From Zygnema cylindricum (lineage: Eukaryota > Streptophyta > Zygnematophyceae > Zygnematales > Zygnemataceae), in NCBI GenBank assembly GCA_037447655.1, contig JBBHKE010000574.1, forward strand, positions 1-22,912: DNA of 22,912 nucleotides, read 5' to 3'. Of this stretch, positions 9,062 to 17,481 are shown piece by piece. The translations under genes were made by a program, and so were the position numbers. Every line of letters starts with the position of its first letter. Positions within the stretch are counted from its first letter, which is position 1. The notes under the pieces were generated by a model. It was not told the DNA's origin and ran no database searches. It worked only from the letters and a program-made list of their open reading frames with translations.

Positions 9062-9985
9062 CTACTTGGCACAATCCGCAATAAAGTGCCCTGGCTTTTT
9101 GCAAAAATGACATAGGCCCTTTGGGGGCCTCGGTCCTCCAGGTTGGACTCTTTCTCCTTTGTATGGTTTTTTCGGTTCCGGTCTCCACCTTTCCCCTCCG
9201 GCGGCCAGAGCTTGAAGGCTCTTTCCACCTCTCCTGATCTCCATGGTATTTTCTTGCACAAGTATCATCCGGACCACTGTATTCCACTTCCATGAACTAT
9301 CGGTCATTTCTTGTACTCGGTACACTATGTTGTCATACTCGTCTGGTAACTTCACGATGAGAGTGTTAACGTTCATTTTCATTGTACCTGTCCAACCGGT
9401 ACTTTCCATCTCCATATACAAACAAGAAAGATCATTGCAATAATCTACCATCTTTCCTTTTTTGTAAATGTAACTCACTAGCTTTTGATCAGCCAACTGG
9501 AGCTCCTAAATAGTATTATCTCTATGCATCTCCGCTAAACTCTCCCACAACTCCTCGGCCTCGTAAATATTAAGGTGAGAGGTGGCCTAGGCTTGAGTGA
9601 GATGCCTTAGAATGAAGTTCTTGGCAGCCATGTTTACTTCTTCCCACATTTGAGCATCGTTCTCCACGGTCTTCACGGCTGCCGCTCCCGGTGCCATGGC
9701 AATAGGGGTGAGGGGTGTCTCCTTCCCTTTCCCTTTTTCGGACACACTGCTCTCCCCATCATCTACCTCCTCCGCGGAAGCAGTCGCTGCTGCAGAAAAC
9801 CTTACTCCTCCAAATCCTGGCGGAGTTCCAGAAGGTGGACGTTTCACTTGTCCACTGACGATACCCCATAATCGTTTTTCACACAAAGCTTCCATCATCA
9901 TGGCTTCCTAATAGATGAACCCATATCCATTAAAAGTGGGCACCCTAGGGGGTGGGCCCATAACCTGCAATTTTGTGTCCTCCAT
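9062..9985 (-). pseudogene. gag of element C, starting inside the LTR, broken
   Basis: On the minus strand the most plausible start is ATG at 9985-9983, inside the LTR. It gives MEDTKLQ and continues without a break across the LTR end and the primer site into VMGPPPRVPTFNGYGFIY, a typical copia gag opening. TAG at 9908-9910 then replaces a probable Trp. The frame goes on (MMMEALCEKRLWG...) to stops near 9587 and 9506. Next comes MADQKLVSYIYKKGKMVDY with the usual UBN2-like capsid region (LIVKLPDEYDN). It ends with a zinc knuckle CHFCKKPGHFIADC (about 9067-9110) and TAG at 9062-9064. Gag would build the particle that carries element RNA. The start inside the LTR is an inference from the unbroken frame. 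Confidence 0.83.
9951..9965 (-). promoter_or_regulatory. primer-binding site of element C (initiator tRNA-Met, internal)
   Basis: Minus-strand GGTTATGGGCCCACC starts directly after the 5' LTR end (TTGCA). It is complementary to the anticodon arm of initiator tRNA-Met (GGTGGGCCCATAACC). Known copia-type elements prime from this internal, half-tRNA site rather than from the tRNA 3' end. Confidence 0.85.
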
Positions 9986-10626
9986 TGGACTACAGAATAC
10001 AGGAAGCCTCTATATAGTTTTTTACTAGCCCACTTTAAGCCACAGCCACTGCTCCCCAAGAATGCAAACAGATATTCTGACTGCACCCTTTTGCAGCCTA
10101 GACTCTTTTGAGTCCGTAGCAAAAAGAATCACTGAAAACGGCCAACCAGCCGATAAGTTATGAGGCAGTAAAAATGCCAATTTGTACAATTCAAAGTCCT
10201 GATTCCCTCTAATAACTTCTATCTACTGAAGTACGGACCAATCAGATTACTCTACCGTACCAAAAAGTACTACTGCCAGTGTACCTTTTGTTCGGCCTAT
10301 GTACGACAAGGCTATTAAGCGGACGCGTGTCCACGGTTCACTCGTATGTACGTTCCTCGGAATTCCCGCGACCGAATGTTATCTCTCCACGTTGGTCCAT
10401 GTCATGCCACGTCACAAACGCCAGAGTGACCTTTACGAGATCTTAGCGAAGACGTATGCGGTTGGATGCGAACTGGCATTAAATATCGACCGTCGAAACA
10501 AACGTCATATTCATTTGTTTTGTGCGGGATTCAGTCCGCACTGAATTTGACCCGTTCTATGATGTTACAATTACATTTCCGTTAATCTGATTAGGTGACG
10601 TAACACACTTTAATTATTAATCACAC

Positions 10627-10635
10627 CTTATATAC
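10627..10635 (-). promoter_or_regulatory. possible TATA box of element C 5' LTR
   Basis: Minus-strand GTATATAAG; the other LTR has GTATATAGG at 5392-5400. The position, mid-LTR and downstream of the shared palindrome when read on the + strand, is compatible with a promoter but not proof of one. Confidence 0.3.
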
Positions 10636-10644
10636 TCTAGCGAT

Positions 10645-10722
10645 CTTCTACGATAGATTGGTTAGAGCGGACGACTACGCCACGCTCTACCGGTCGGGGG
10701 TTCGAGTCCTATTGGACTCAAG
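10645..10722 (+). repeat. tRNA-like segment with Pol III boxes in the C LTR (right)
   Basis: The A box TGGTTAGAGCGG (10659-10670) and a perfect consensus B box GGTTCGAGTCC (10699-10709) are present. Unlike the left copy there is no T-run directly behind; the first TTTT is at about 10794. The stems do not form a tRNA cloverleaf. Confidence 0.55.
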
Positions 10723-10741
10723 AGTGACTTAAAGTCACTCT
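10721..10741. repeat. hairpin in the C LTR (right)
   Basis: AGAGTGACTT and AAAGTCACTCT form an inverted repeat matching the hairpin at 5496-5520 in the other LTR. Confidence 0.6.
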
Positions 10742-10912
10742 CTAATCCTGTATATAGAGTGGAGGCAGCCATGGCTCGATCTCTCTCTCTCTCTTTTAGT
10801 GACTACAACAAGTATGGGGGTAAGAGAGAAGAGATGAAGGCATGTTGCCTGGATGTTTCTTTTCCGCTAATATATTAAGACGTAGAAAATACAAAAATTA
10901 TTTATTTCAACA

Positions 10913-12200
10913 GAAGAAAGACAATCGATGGATAATGGACACGGAAGTGTCGGCCCACATGTGTTGGAACAAGGCAATTTTTATAAATCTGAAATCAACA
11001 CAGGAGAAAAACATCTACTATGCATGTGGAATGAGTGTGCAAATATGGGTTGTAGGTGATGTCTCCTTGCTAGTTGATGTAGAATGCAAGGCAGTTGAGA
11101 GAACTCTTCATAATGTTCTTTATATACAAGATTTTAGGAAAAAATCCACTTCTTTAGTAGAGTGTAAAGGATTTGAGGTCAATCTGGAACATGGTAGGCA
11201 AGTTGTTAGCAAAAATGGAAAAATTGCAGTTACAAGAACTAGGGATGCCACCAAAATGTATCGAATGGATATGCCCAATAATAAAGAAAATGGTGTTTTG
11301 CATTCCGGTGCATTATCCTCAAATGAGCTGTGGCATAAAAGATTAGGCCATGTGAAATATGAAAGTATGAAAACGATGGTCAACGCTAGCAAAATAGAAG
11401 GAGTCACTCTGTCAAATCAGTCACCTAAAACTTGTGATGGTTGTGCATTAGGAAAAACACACAGATTACCGTTTCCTCAAGAGGCTGAACATAACTTTAC
11501 TAAACTTTTGCAACTCATTTACCATATGCCGTGGGGTGAAATATATGGTTAAATTTATAGATTATTTTACGAGGTTTACTAAGGTCTACTTCATGAAGGG
11601 TAAGAGTGAAGTCTTCACTAATTTTCAACCCTACAAAGCGTGGGCGAAGAAACTACACGGTTTGCCAATTTTGGAGCTCAGATCGGGCAATGGCGGGGAA
11701 TATACGTCAAAAGAGTTTGAAAACTTCTTACTCAAAGAAGGTATAAGTCACAAATTAACTGTTCCATATTCTTCGTAACAAAATGGGGTCTCAGAAAGAC
11801 TAAATAGAACTATTACGGAGAGCTCTAGGTCCATGTTGGCGGATAAAGATGTGGATCCGAAATTATGGGCTGAAGCATTAAATTGTGCGGTTTATATCAA
11901 AAATAGGATAGGCTCAAAATCGGTAGAAACCACTCTTTATGAGATCTGGATGGGTAGAAAACCGGATGTCAGTCACTTCAAAGTATTTGGAAGTAAATGC
12001 TTTATTTTGGATACGTCTAATGATAAATGGAAAATGGAACCTAAGGGATTGCCGTTAATTGTTAGGATATGATGGTCACTCTAAAGGTTATAGAGTCTTT
12101 ATATTTGAGAGGCAGAAAGTTATTGTAGCAAGGAACATTGTTGTCAAAGATGATCTAGAATCGATAGAATTATTTAAAATGACAGAGCAGCACAAGCAGC
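10913..12200 (+). pseudogene. protease and integrase of element A, broken
   Basis: The continuation of element A pol begins directly after the C LTR. WIMDTEVSAHMCWNKAIF (about 10929-10980) is the protease site; the usual DTGAS is changed to DTEVS. The integrase zinc region follows as LWHKRLGH...CDGCALGK (about 11328-11455). A small deletion with frameshift near 11525-11550 removes the segment carrying the first catalytic Asp. The second Asp is Gly here (RSGNGGEY, codon 11686-11688). The Glu in SERLNRT (about 11790) remains, but TAA at 11776-11778 replaces a probable Gln just before it. The C-terminal part KLWAEALNCAVYIKNR...GRKPDVSHFKVFG is well kept. A frameshift near 12060 precedes LGYDGHSKGYRVF. 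A plus-strand frame also opens inside the C LTR (10842) and reads into this region. Confidence 0.87.
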
Positions 12201-12317
12201 AACAAGTACTGGAATATGTCATTTTAGATAACATCTATAATATTGTCCCACAGATGCAAAATCCACAAGTGGTAACAGAACAGTTGGAACATTATCGGGT
12301 TCCCCAACAAGTTCATT

Positions 12318-12435
12318 TTGAAACGCACCAGCAACAGTCGCTGCCTACGGATCGCAACTAGCGCAACAGACGGGAAACGGACCAACAGCAGTCCCTGCCT
12401 AGAGATCGCAACCATCGCAACAATCGCAGCGCAAG
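12318..12435 (+). repeat. 54-base direct repeat in the integrase-RT linker of element A
   Basis: Two copies begin at 12328 (CCAGCAACAGTCGCTGCCT) and 12382 (CCAACAGCAGTCCCTGCCT), each followed by an ATCGCAAC core. Period 54 is a multiple of three, so the repeat could have grown in a glutamine-rich coding linker. Confidence 0.6.
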
Positions 12436-12616
12436 GGATCCGACAATTTCAGCCTCATAATTTTCGGGGGGAAGAAGATCCAGTAGCCGCCTGCAAGCAA
12501 GTTCTCACTTCGCCTACTCGGCAACCTCAGGGGAGCTTCTGACCATCCGGGAAGCCTTCTCATCACCGGAGCGGAATCACTAGATCGAGGCGGCAAACAA
12601 TGAAATGAAATAAATC

Positions 12617-13495
12617 ATGGAGGCTCAAACATGGGAGCTTGTGGACCTTCCTCTGGATCGAAAAGCGATCGGAAGCAAATGGGTATTCAAGGTGAAGTTA
12701 AATCCGGATAATACCGTTGAACGATACAAAGCTAGACTTGTGGCAAAGGGATATAATCAAAATGAAGGAATTGATTTTGAAGAAACTTTTTCTCCGGTTA
12801 TAAGATTTTCGACAGTTAGGATTTTGCTATCTCTCGCTGCTATAGAGGATATGGAAATATATCAAATCGATGTAAAGACGACCTTTTTGCATGGAGAATA
12901 AGAGGAAAATTACATACAGCAGCCAGAGATGTATGCAGAACCTGGAAAAGAGCACTTAGTAAGGAAACTGCTAAAATCTTTGTACGGCCTAAAACATGCC
13001 CCAAGGCAATGGAATTAAAAACTTGATAAATTCTTAAATAGCCTACAATTTAAAAGGATAAGCTCTGATCACTCTGTCTATGTTTTAAAAGGAGAGAATG
13101 GAATAGTGTACAAAGCGGTGTATGTAGATGATTTACTATAAGTTAGCAAATCAATGGTATAAACTAACAAAATTAAACTTGTTTTAAACTCACGGTTCGA
13201 GATGAAAGCCCTCGGTGAGGAAAAATATATTTTGGGCATCCAAGTAGAGAGGGACAGGAAAAACAGATTAATAAAATTGACTCAAAAGGAGGCCATAGGG
13301 AACATGTTAGATCAATATGGAATGCAAGGGGCAAAAGGATGTGTAACACTAATGGAGTTTCGGCATAAGTTAGAAAGGGAAAAAACAGAACCGGGTTTTA
13401 TTGTCAGTGAAACTTTTGAGTTAGGGAAGGATGATCCTATGGCTCTGATACCTTACAAACAGATAGTGGGAAGTCTAATATGTGGGACTAGGTGA
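12617..13495 (+). pseudogene. reverse transcriptase of element A, with RNase H missing
   Basis: The copia RT begins with [19 protein letters not shown] and [30 protein letters not shown] carries the first catalytic Asp, with TAA straight after it at 12899. The region LLKSLYGLKHAPRQWN follows. The active-site box YVDDL at 13121-13135 is intact, and TAA comes right behind it. The frame reopens at 13202 with LGIQVERDRKNRLIKLTQKE and ends with YKQIVGSLICGTR at 13495. In element C the equivalent point is followed by about 640 bases of RNase H; here only about 90 bases lie before the polypurine tract. So about 540 bases, the whole RNase H domain, are deleted. The enzyme would copy element RNA to DNA in cytoplasmic particles. 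Confidence 0.87.
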
Positions 13496-13579
13496 CTTGC
13501 TAAAAATGCTACGTTGCAATGGTGCGATGCTGCACTAGTTCAACATCGTACCTGTGCTGGCATAATGAGTATAAAGCTT

Positions 13580-13587
13580 TAGGGGAG
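13580..13587 (+). promoter_or_regulatory. polypurine tract of element A
   Basis: TAGGGGAG directly abuts the TGTTGG start of the 3' LTR. Confidence 0.85.
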
Positions 13588-14578
13588 TGTTGGTTTTTGA
13601 AACCTTAAGTCTCAGCAAATTTATAGGACATCTGGAAAATAGATGTATAGGGACACGCGTCGTCACTTGAATCATAGTGAAAGTTTTAATGGTAGCGACA
13701 CCAGCATTGGAACAGCGCAGCTGCGACCCAGATGGAACAAGCGCAGCTGCGGTTATTTTTGATATGGTCCGTACGTACGAACGGAACCTGCGACGCAACG
13801 GGACAATGCAACTACGGATATCTTGGTACAAGACAACGCAGTTGCTACGTAACAAGACAAACGCAGCTGCGGCAATTTTTTGGTATAGGACAGCGGAGCT
13901 GCTACGAAGCTGCAGATATTCGAATGTGATCATGAATTGGACTGCGCTGCTACGGTTGAACAGAATAGAGTCAACGGACGAGATTCACAGATGACTTACT
14001 GGCAGATGTTTTTACAACAACTGAGTGGACATGTCCGTACAAACGTAACTAAGCGGCGGCAAGTATTTGTACAACCACTTAGTACAGATTCTCAATAATA
14101 TTGATTGTACATTGGTAAATTAGTTTTAGTGTGATTAGGAATAATTAGATCTCAGTGGTAGTTTTGTGTTTTGGATATATCTCTTAGGAACACCTGTGTT
14201 GGCGGTACAACATTATGTAATAAGACAACTAAAAGTAGATACTCACTAAGAGTATAAGAGTTAGGACTTAGAATGTTTTTTGAATCCAGACTTCCAGACT
14301 GTGTAATCTGCAGACTGTTTTTGGGAAACTTCTGAGTTGCATATCTTGGTGTATGTTGGATCAGTTGTGCTGAAACTTTGGGAGTTGTTAGACTTTGTGA
14401 TACACTATACTGTGGTATAGTTTGAAGTTGTTTTGACTTTTGTGTCAACCTTATTGAGATGTAAAAGGCAGCTGTCTGATAGGATTCATAGGATTCTTGG
14501 TAAGCTTCTTTGGTGAATTATATCTACTTCTACTACTACTGCTGATGCTCCACCTGCTCCAGTGGTCGTAGAACAACA
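13588..14578 (+). repeat. 3' LTR of element A
   Basis: It matches 1470-2425 end to end, TGTTGG to ACAACA, and is 35 bases longer. One of the extra stretches is a tandem ATAGGATTC duplication (14479-14496). It carries GACACGCGTC at 13652-13661 and CAGCTG modules at 13718, 13744 and 13864. It is followed by the TATAT duplication. Confidence 0.92.
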
Positions 14579-14583
14579 TATAT
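14579..14583. repeat. target-site duplication of element A, right copy (TATAT)
   Basis: TATAT follows the LTR end ACAACA and matches 1465-1469. Confidence 0.85.
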
Positions 14584-14929
14584 AAGTATGTGTAAGAGTT
14601 GTGGTTTGCCATGGTCAATGTAAAACTGTGTTTATCATTCATTTATGCGAAACATTATGTTGTATTGGGTTACTAATTTCTTTATTTTTTAGCTTTGATA
14701 CACAAACTTGTTGTTTTTTACGTTATTCGTACTAGGCAACGAACGCGCCACATCGCTGGTTGCTATCACACCAAGAACATGTATTTTGTCATTGTTATTT
14801 CATCATCGTTGATAGTTTATCATGGCATATGGGCTTTTCAGCGACGACTTTGCCTCATAGCCGAAGCATTTTTCAGCGATGACAAAACTTATTTAGTGTT
14901 TTTGCTTAAATGGTTATTTTACAATATAC
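14584..14929. other. gene-free stretch with scattered CAGCGACGA half-sites
   Basis: No gene was seen. Single arms of the hairpin motif found downstream occur at 14839 (CAGCGACGA), 14874 (CAGCGATGA) and reversed near 14752 (ATCGCTGG). The hairpin array may therefore be the better kept part of a larger repeat. Confidence 0.4.
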
Positions 14930-15216
14930 CAGCGACGAAAATTTCTCGTCGCTAGACGTTCAGAATACATGACAAAAGGAAAAAAAACAAAATACCTTGA
15001 ATCCATTGCTGTAAAATTCAGCGACGAAAATGTCTCGTCGCTGGTTGTTCATAATCCATGACAAAAAGAACAAAATAACAAACTACCTTCATTCTATAGA
15101 TGTATAATCCATCGACGAAAATGTCTCGTCGTTGGTATTTCCACGACCATTACATTATAAAAAAAATATATTCTTTTATTCATGTAAAATCCAGCGACGA
15201 TAATGTCTCGTCGCTG
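14930..15216. repeat. array of four CAGCGACGA/TCGTCGCTG hairpins
   Basis: Four 25-base hairpins lie at 14930-14954, 15019-15043, 15110-15134 and 15192-15216, spaced 89, 91 and 82 bases. The arms are CAGCGACGA and TCGTCGCTG around AAATGTC-like loops. The sequence between them is also related (ATCCATGACAAAA after the hairpin), so these are decayed tandem repeats. The origin is unknown; CGACGAAA-type inverted motifs often occur inside DNA transposons. Confidence 0.75.
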
Positions 15217-15996
15217 TTTGGTAAATATCCATGAGTAGGGGAAAAAATTATTCCATAGCGGACGCAAACATATACAAAACATAATCATTTAGTAAAAAAA
15301 ACAAGATAATGATATATAGTGTGAAAAAAATAGCAATAACATATAGTACACATGACAAAAATATACAATTATGAATCGCAAATTTCGCTATCGTACAAAT
15401 TGTGTAACTCAATACTGGCCCTAAAATCATACAATTTTCGATACCTTTCTATTTTATCTTGAATCATCTATCTATTATCTTTTTTAAATTCCAATTTTTA
15501 GTAATCATTTCACTATCCTCTTGTGCGTCTAAACAAATAAAAATTCGCAAATAACATGATGTCGATAATAAATCAAAAGCGTTGGCCCCAACCTGAAGAA
15601 AACAAAAAAATGACTTAGATTAAACTGTCAATCCGTTGAAAGTTCCAAGGATTTTTCGTGGGTTTTTGGAGTCTATAATATCTTTTTAATTAAATCGTAG
15701 TTTAAGCTGGAAAAAAATTAGTTCCCTTTTTTTAGTTTTTTTATCATTATTTTTCTAAAAATCACTGTTTAATGACATTTAACGAAAATTAAACAAATAC
15801 ACATGTCTATGTTTTTTAATCCATTCAGAATAGTAAGTGTGACAATCGTATAGTTTACAAATCCGACTGTTATTATAAAAATCTAACACTGAAAATAACA
15901 AAGGAATACATCTTTTCGTTCAAATATATTGAGCATTTGTCTTAGCACCCTCACCAACAATATTAATAAGCGTCATTAAAATTAAACTAAAATCAA
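15217..15996. other. AT-rich gene-free stretch
   Basis: I see no coding frame, element end or repeat that can be supported here. Confidence 0.5.
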
Positions 15997-16458
15997 TTGG
16001 TCCGCGGAAAAGGTGAAACGAGGGAAACAAAAGCAAGCCAGAAAAGAGCCAATGATAAGAGAATACACACTTGCCTGGTCATCAATGGCGGTGTTGGCTT
16101 GCAGGAAAATGTTAGCCTTTACGCACAACAAAACCGAGCGAGTGATGACGTGGGCGATGTGCAATCCATAAAGGTGGAAGATGAAGCGAGTGATGACGTG
16201 GGCGATGCGCAATCCATAGATGTGAAAGAGGAAGCGAAAGATGACGTGGGCGACGTGCAATCCATGGAGGTGAAAGAGGAAGCGAGTCTCTCACAAATCC
16301 CTGTTGTAAAAACGAAGAGATTTTCAGGATGGCGGCGCATACAAGATGGCGGCGCAGTCGTCAAATTCCACAGGGAAAAAAAAGGAAGGAATGAGCGATT
16401 GCGATTAGACACAGAAAGCGTGAATTTTGATTGTTCCAAAAAGATTATATTTTATTAG
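15997..16458 (+). CDS. unrecognised open frame with acidic 16-residue repeats
   Basis: A 153-codon open frame from ATG 15997. The start is basic and polar (KGETRETKASQKRANDKR). Residues 48-95 are three consecutive 16-residue repeats of the form A-S/K-DDVGD-A/V-QS-I/M-x-V-K/E-x-E. The C-terminal part is basic (WRRIQDGG, HREKKGRNERLRL). No signal peptide, membrane segment or known domain is visible. The 48-base repeat keeps the frame and differs mainly at conservative positions, which argues mildly for a coding history. It could be an exon of a host gene or of an unknown element. No promoter or splice evidence supports the chosen start. Confidence 0.35.
   Translation: MVRGKGETRETKASQKRANDKRIHTCLVINGGVGLQENVSLYAQQNRASDDVGDVQSIKVEDEASDDVGDAQSIDVKEEAKDDVGDVQSMEVKEEASLSQIPVVKTKRFSGWRRIQDGGAVVKFHREKKGRNERLRLDTESVNFDCSKKIIFY
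16138..16281 (+). repeat. three tandem 48-base repeats
   Basis: Units begin at 16138, 16186 and 16234, each with GATGACGTGGGCGA and TGCAATCCAT. All are in frame within the open frame at 15997-16458. Confidence 0.85.
16328..16356 (+). repeat. direct repeat GATGGCGGCGCA, period 17
   Basis: GATGGCGGCGCA occurs at 16328-16339 and 16345-16356, separated by TACAA. It lies just after the 48-base repeats and is GC-rich against an AT-rich background. Confidence 0.7.
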
Positions 16459-16771
16459 GTCTGTCCGCATTTGGCGTTGCCTCACGACATATATCACCCA
16501 AGCCAAATGTTGTATATTTATTCTATTTTTGTCAGAATGTTTACTCTATTTCATGTGCAATTGTGTTAAAAAGCCCATATTATAGTAAAAAGTTACTCTT
16601 TTCAAGGGGCGTATAATTAATATTTACACTAAAATAGACGCGGTCCTGAATTATAATACAATTCCCTATTATAACTGAATCCGCGGAACACCGAACACCA
16701 GTTACCAAATTATTACACAAATGAACGAAAACACATGTTCTCGCCCTTATACTATAAACTTGTAATATGTA
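16459..16771. other. gene-free stretch with an imperfect inverted repeat
   Basis: No gene was seen. At 16639-16685 CGCGGTCCTGAATTATAATA faces CTATTATAACTGAATCCGCG across a short loop, an imperfect hairpin of about 20-base arms. Confidence 0.45.
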
Positions 16772-17132
16772 ACTCAAGGTTAACGTTCTCACTGACGACG
16801 ACGTTGTGGAAGAACAAAATATATGCGAATAGATTTTTTTCGATGAGTTTTGGTCTTTTTGTTTCGTGCAACTCCATGTGCGACCGCGGGTTTATTAAAT
16901 CGATATTTGTACCTTTTTATTTTTAAAGTATAATATTACACTGTCACGCGACGTCCGTACTCCACACTATTAAAAATGAACCTATATTAGAAAAAAAAAA
17001 CGCTAATTAAACCTCACCTAAATTAGAATAATGAAAAAAATAGAATTGCTTACTCTATTTGATGTGATAGGGTCGAAATTTTTAGGGACTGAATTACAGT
17101 AGTTTACTCTATTACGATTCGCGGTGTCGAGT
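16772..17132 (-). mobile_element. truncated second copy of the CACTA-like element
   Basis: Read on the minus strand from 17132, it has ACACCGCGAATCGT and then the same order of segments as 2746-3110: ATAGAGTAA, TTTCGACCCTATCACATCA, a GTACGGACG segment and a GTCGTCGTCAGTG segment. The outer inverted repeat has one extra base (GGTGTCGAGT). The match fades near 16772, so the far end is lost or diverged. Divergence from the first copy is high. Confidence 0.7.
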
Positions 17133-17481
17133 ACAAATTGCGTCATCTTCGAACCTATTCTTATGTTTTTCAACCCATGGCCACGCCCATTTTCTAACTT
17201 TATCTTTAAACACATCGGAGATGTGTATTTAAACAAAATAACAACGCTCTACAAATAGGAAAAAAAATCGAAAAGTGTCAACAAGTTTTTATAAAATTTC
17301 GACGAGCGGAAATGCACCTTAGTTTCTTTTTGTTCGTTTGCGCAAGATTTCGTTGACATTTCACTTAAAGATGGAAAATATATGAAGAGCCACTAAAACT
17401 CGCACCTGTCTCACCTTACACACCTTGCCTCTCCTTCACTCCAAACTTCACTAATTCACGACACCAACAGAGGTAGGTACG
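17133..17481. other. gene-free stretch
   Basis: No supported feature. AGAGGTAGGTACG at about 17469-17481 resembles a splice donor context just before the next open frame, but nothing else supports a gene boundary. Confidence 0.4.

Larger units (their letters stand above)
3955..10912 (-). mobile_element. Ty1/copia LTR retrotransposon, family C, inserted in element A
   Basis: This reverse-oriented copia element interrupts element A between the gag zinc knuckle and the protease. Its 5' LTR is 9966-10912 and its 3' LTR is 3955-5689 (split by a family B solo LTR). A 15-base primer site (9951-9965) follows the 5' LTR, and a polypurine tract (5690-5698) precedes the 3' LTR. Gag, protease, integrase, RT and RNase H remnants follow in copia order. 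By eye the LTRs differ by about 9% over 185 bases, plus two indels of about 36 and 13 bases. No 5-base target duplication is seen (CAATG left, GAAGA right). Many stops and an RT deletion make it non-autonomous. Confidence 0.93.
9966..10912 (-). repeat. 5' LTR of element C
   Basis: This is the full-length copy: minus-strand TGTTGAAATAAAT at 10912 to TTGCA at 9966. It shows the empty target site of the B solo LTR near 10213-10222. A minus-strand TATA-like GTATATAAG lies at 10627-10635. The shared palindrome GACGCGTGTC is at 10322-10331, and a tRNA-like segment and hairpin lie at 10659-10741. Confidence 0.92.
1470..14578 (+). mobile_element. Ty1/copia LTR retrotransposon, family A, decayed and twice interrupted
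   Basis: The element has two LTRs (1470-2425 and 13588-14578), a PBS-like site after the left LTR and a purine tract before the right LTR. In between are gag, protease, integrase and reverse transcriptase remnants in copia order (integrase before RT). A perfect 5-base target duplication flanks it. A CACTA-like element sits at 2746-3360 and a second copia element at 3955-10912. Without these inserts it is about 5.5 kb, close to usual copia length. By eye the LTRs differ by roughly one base in ten over their first 140 bases, so the insertion is old. Coding parts carry stops, frameshifts and a missing RNase H, so it is not autonomous. Confidence 0.93.

Noticed and set aside
8676-9110. Long plus-strand open frame opposite the C protease and gag
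   Set aside because: It is the reverse-strand shadow of recognisable copia coding sequence, with no family features of its own. The same applies to 9650-9911 and 16112-16439 (minus).
9951-9965. Primer site GGTTATGGGCCCACC as proof of a plant host
   Set aside because: The anticodon arm of initiator tRNA-Met is too conserved among eukaryotes; the last two bases alone do not identify a lineage.
13535-13994. Open frames on both strands in the 3' LTR of element A
   Set aside because: They lie in the repeated CAGCTG-rich U3 region, and the 5' LTR does not preserve them.
14930-15216. CRISPR-like array
   Set aside because: The context is eukaryotic, the intervening sequences are related to one another rather than unique, and no cas-like genes are present. 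It is a decayed tandem repeat.
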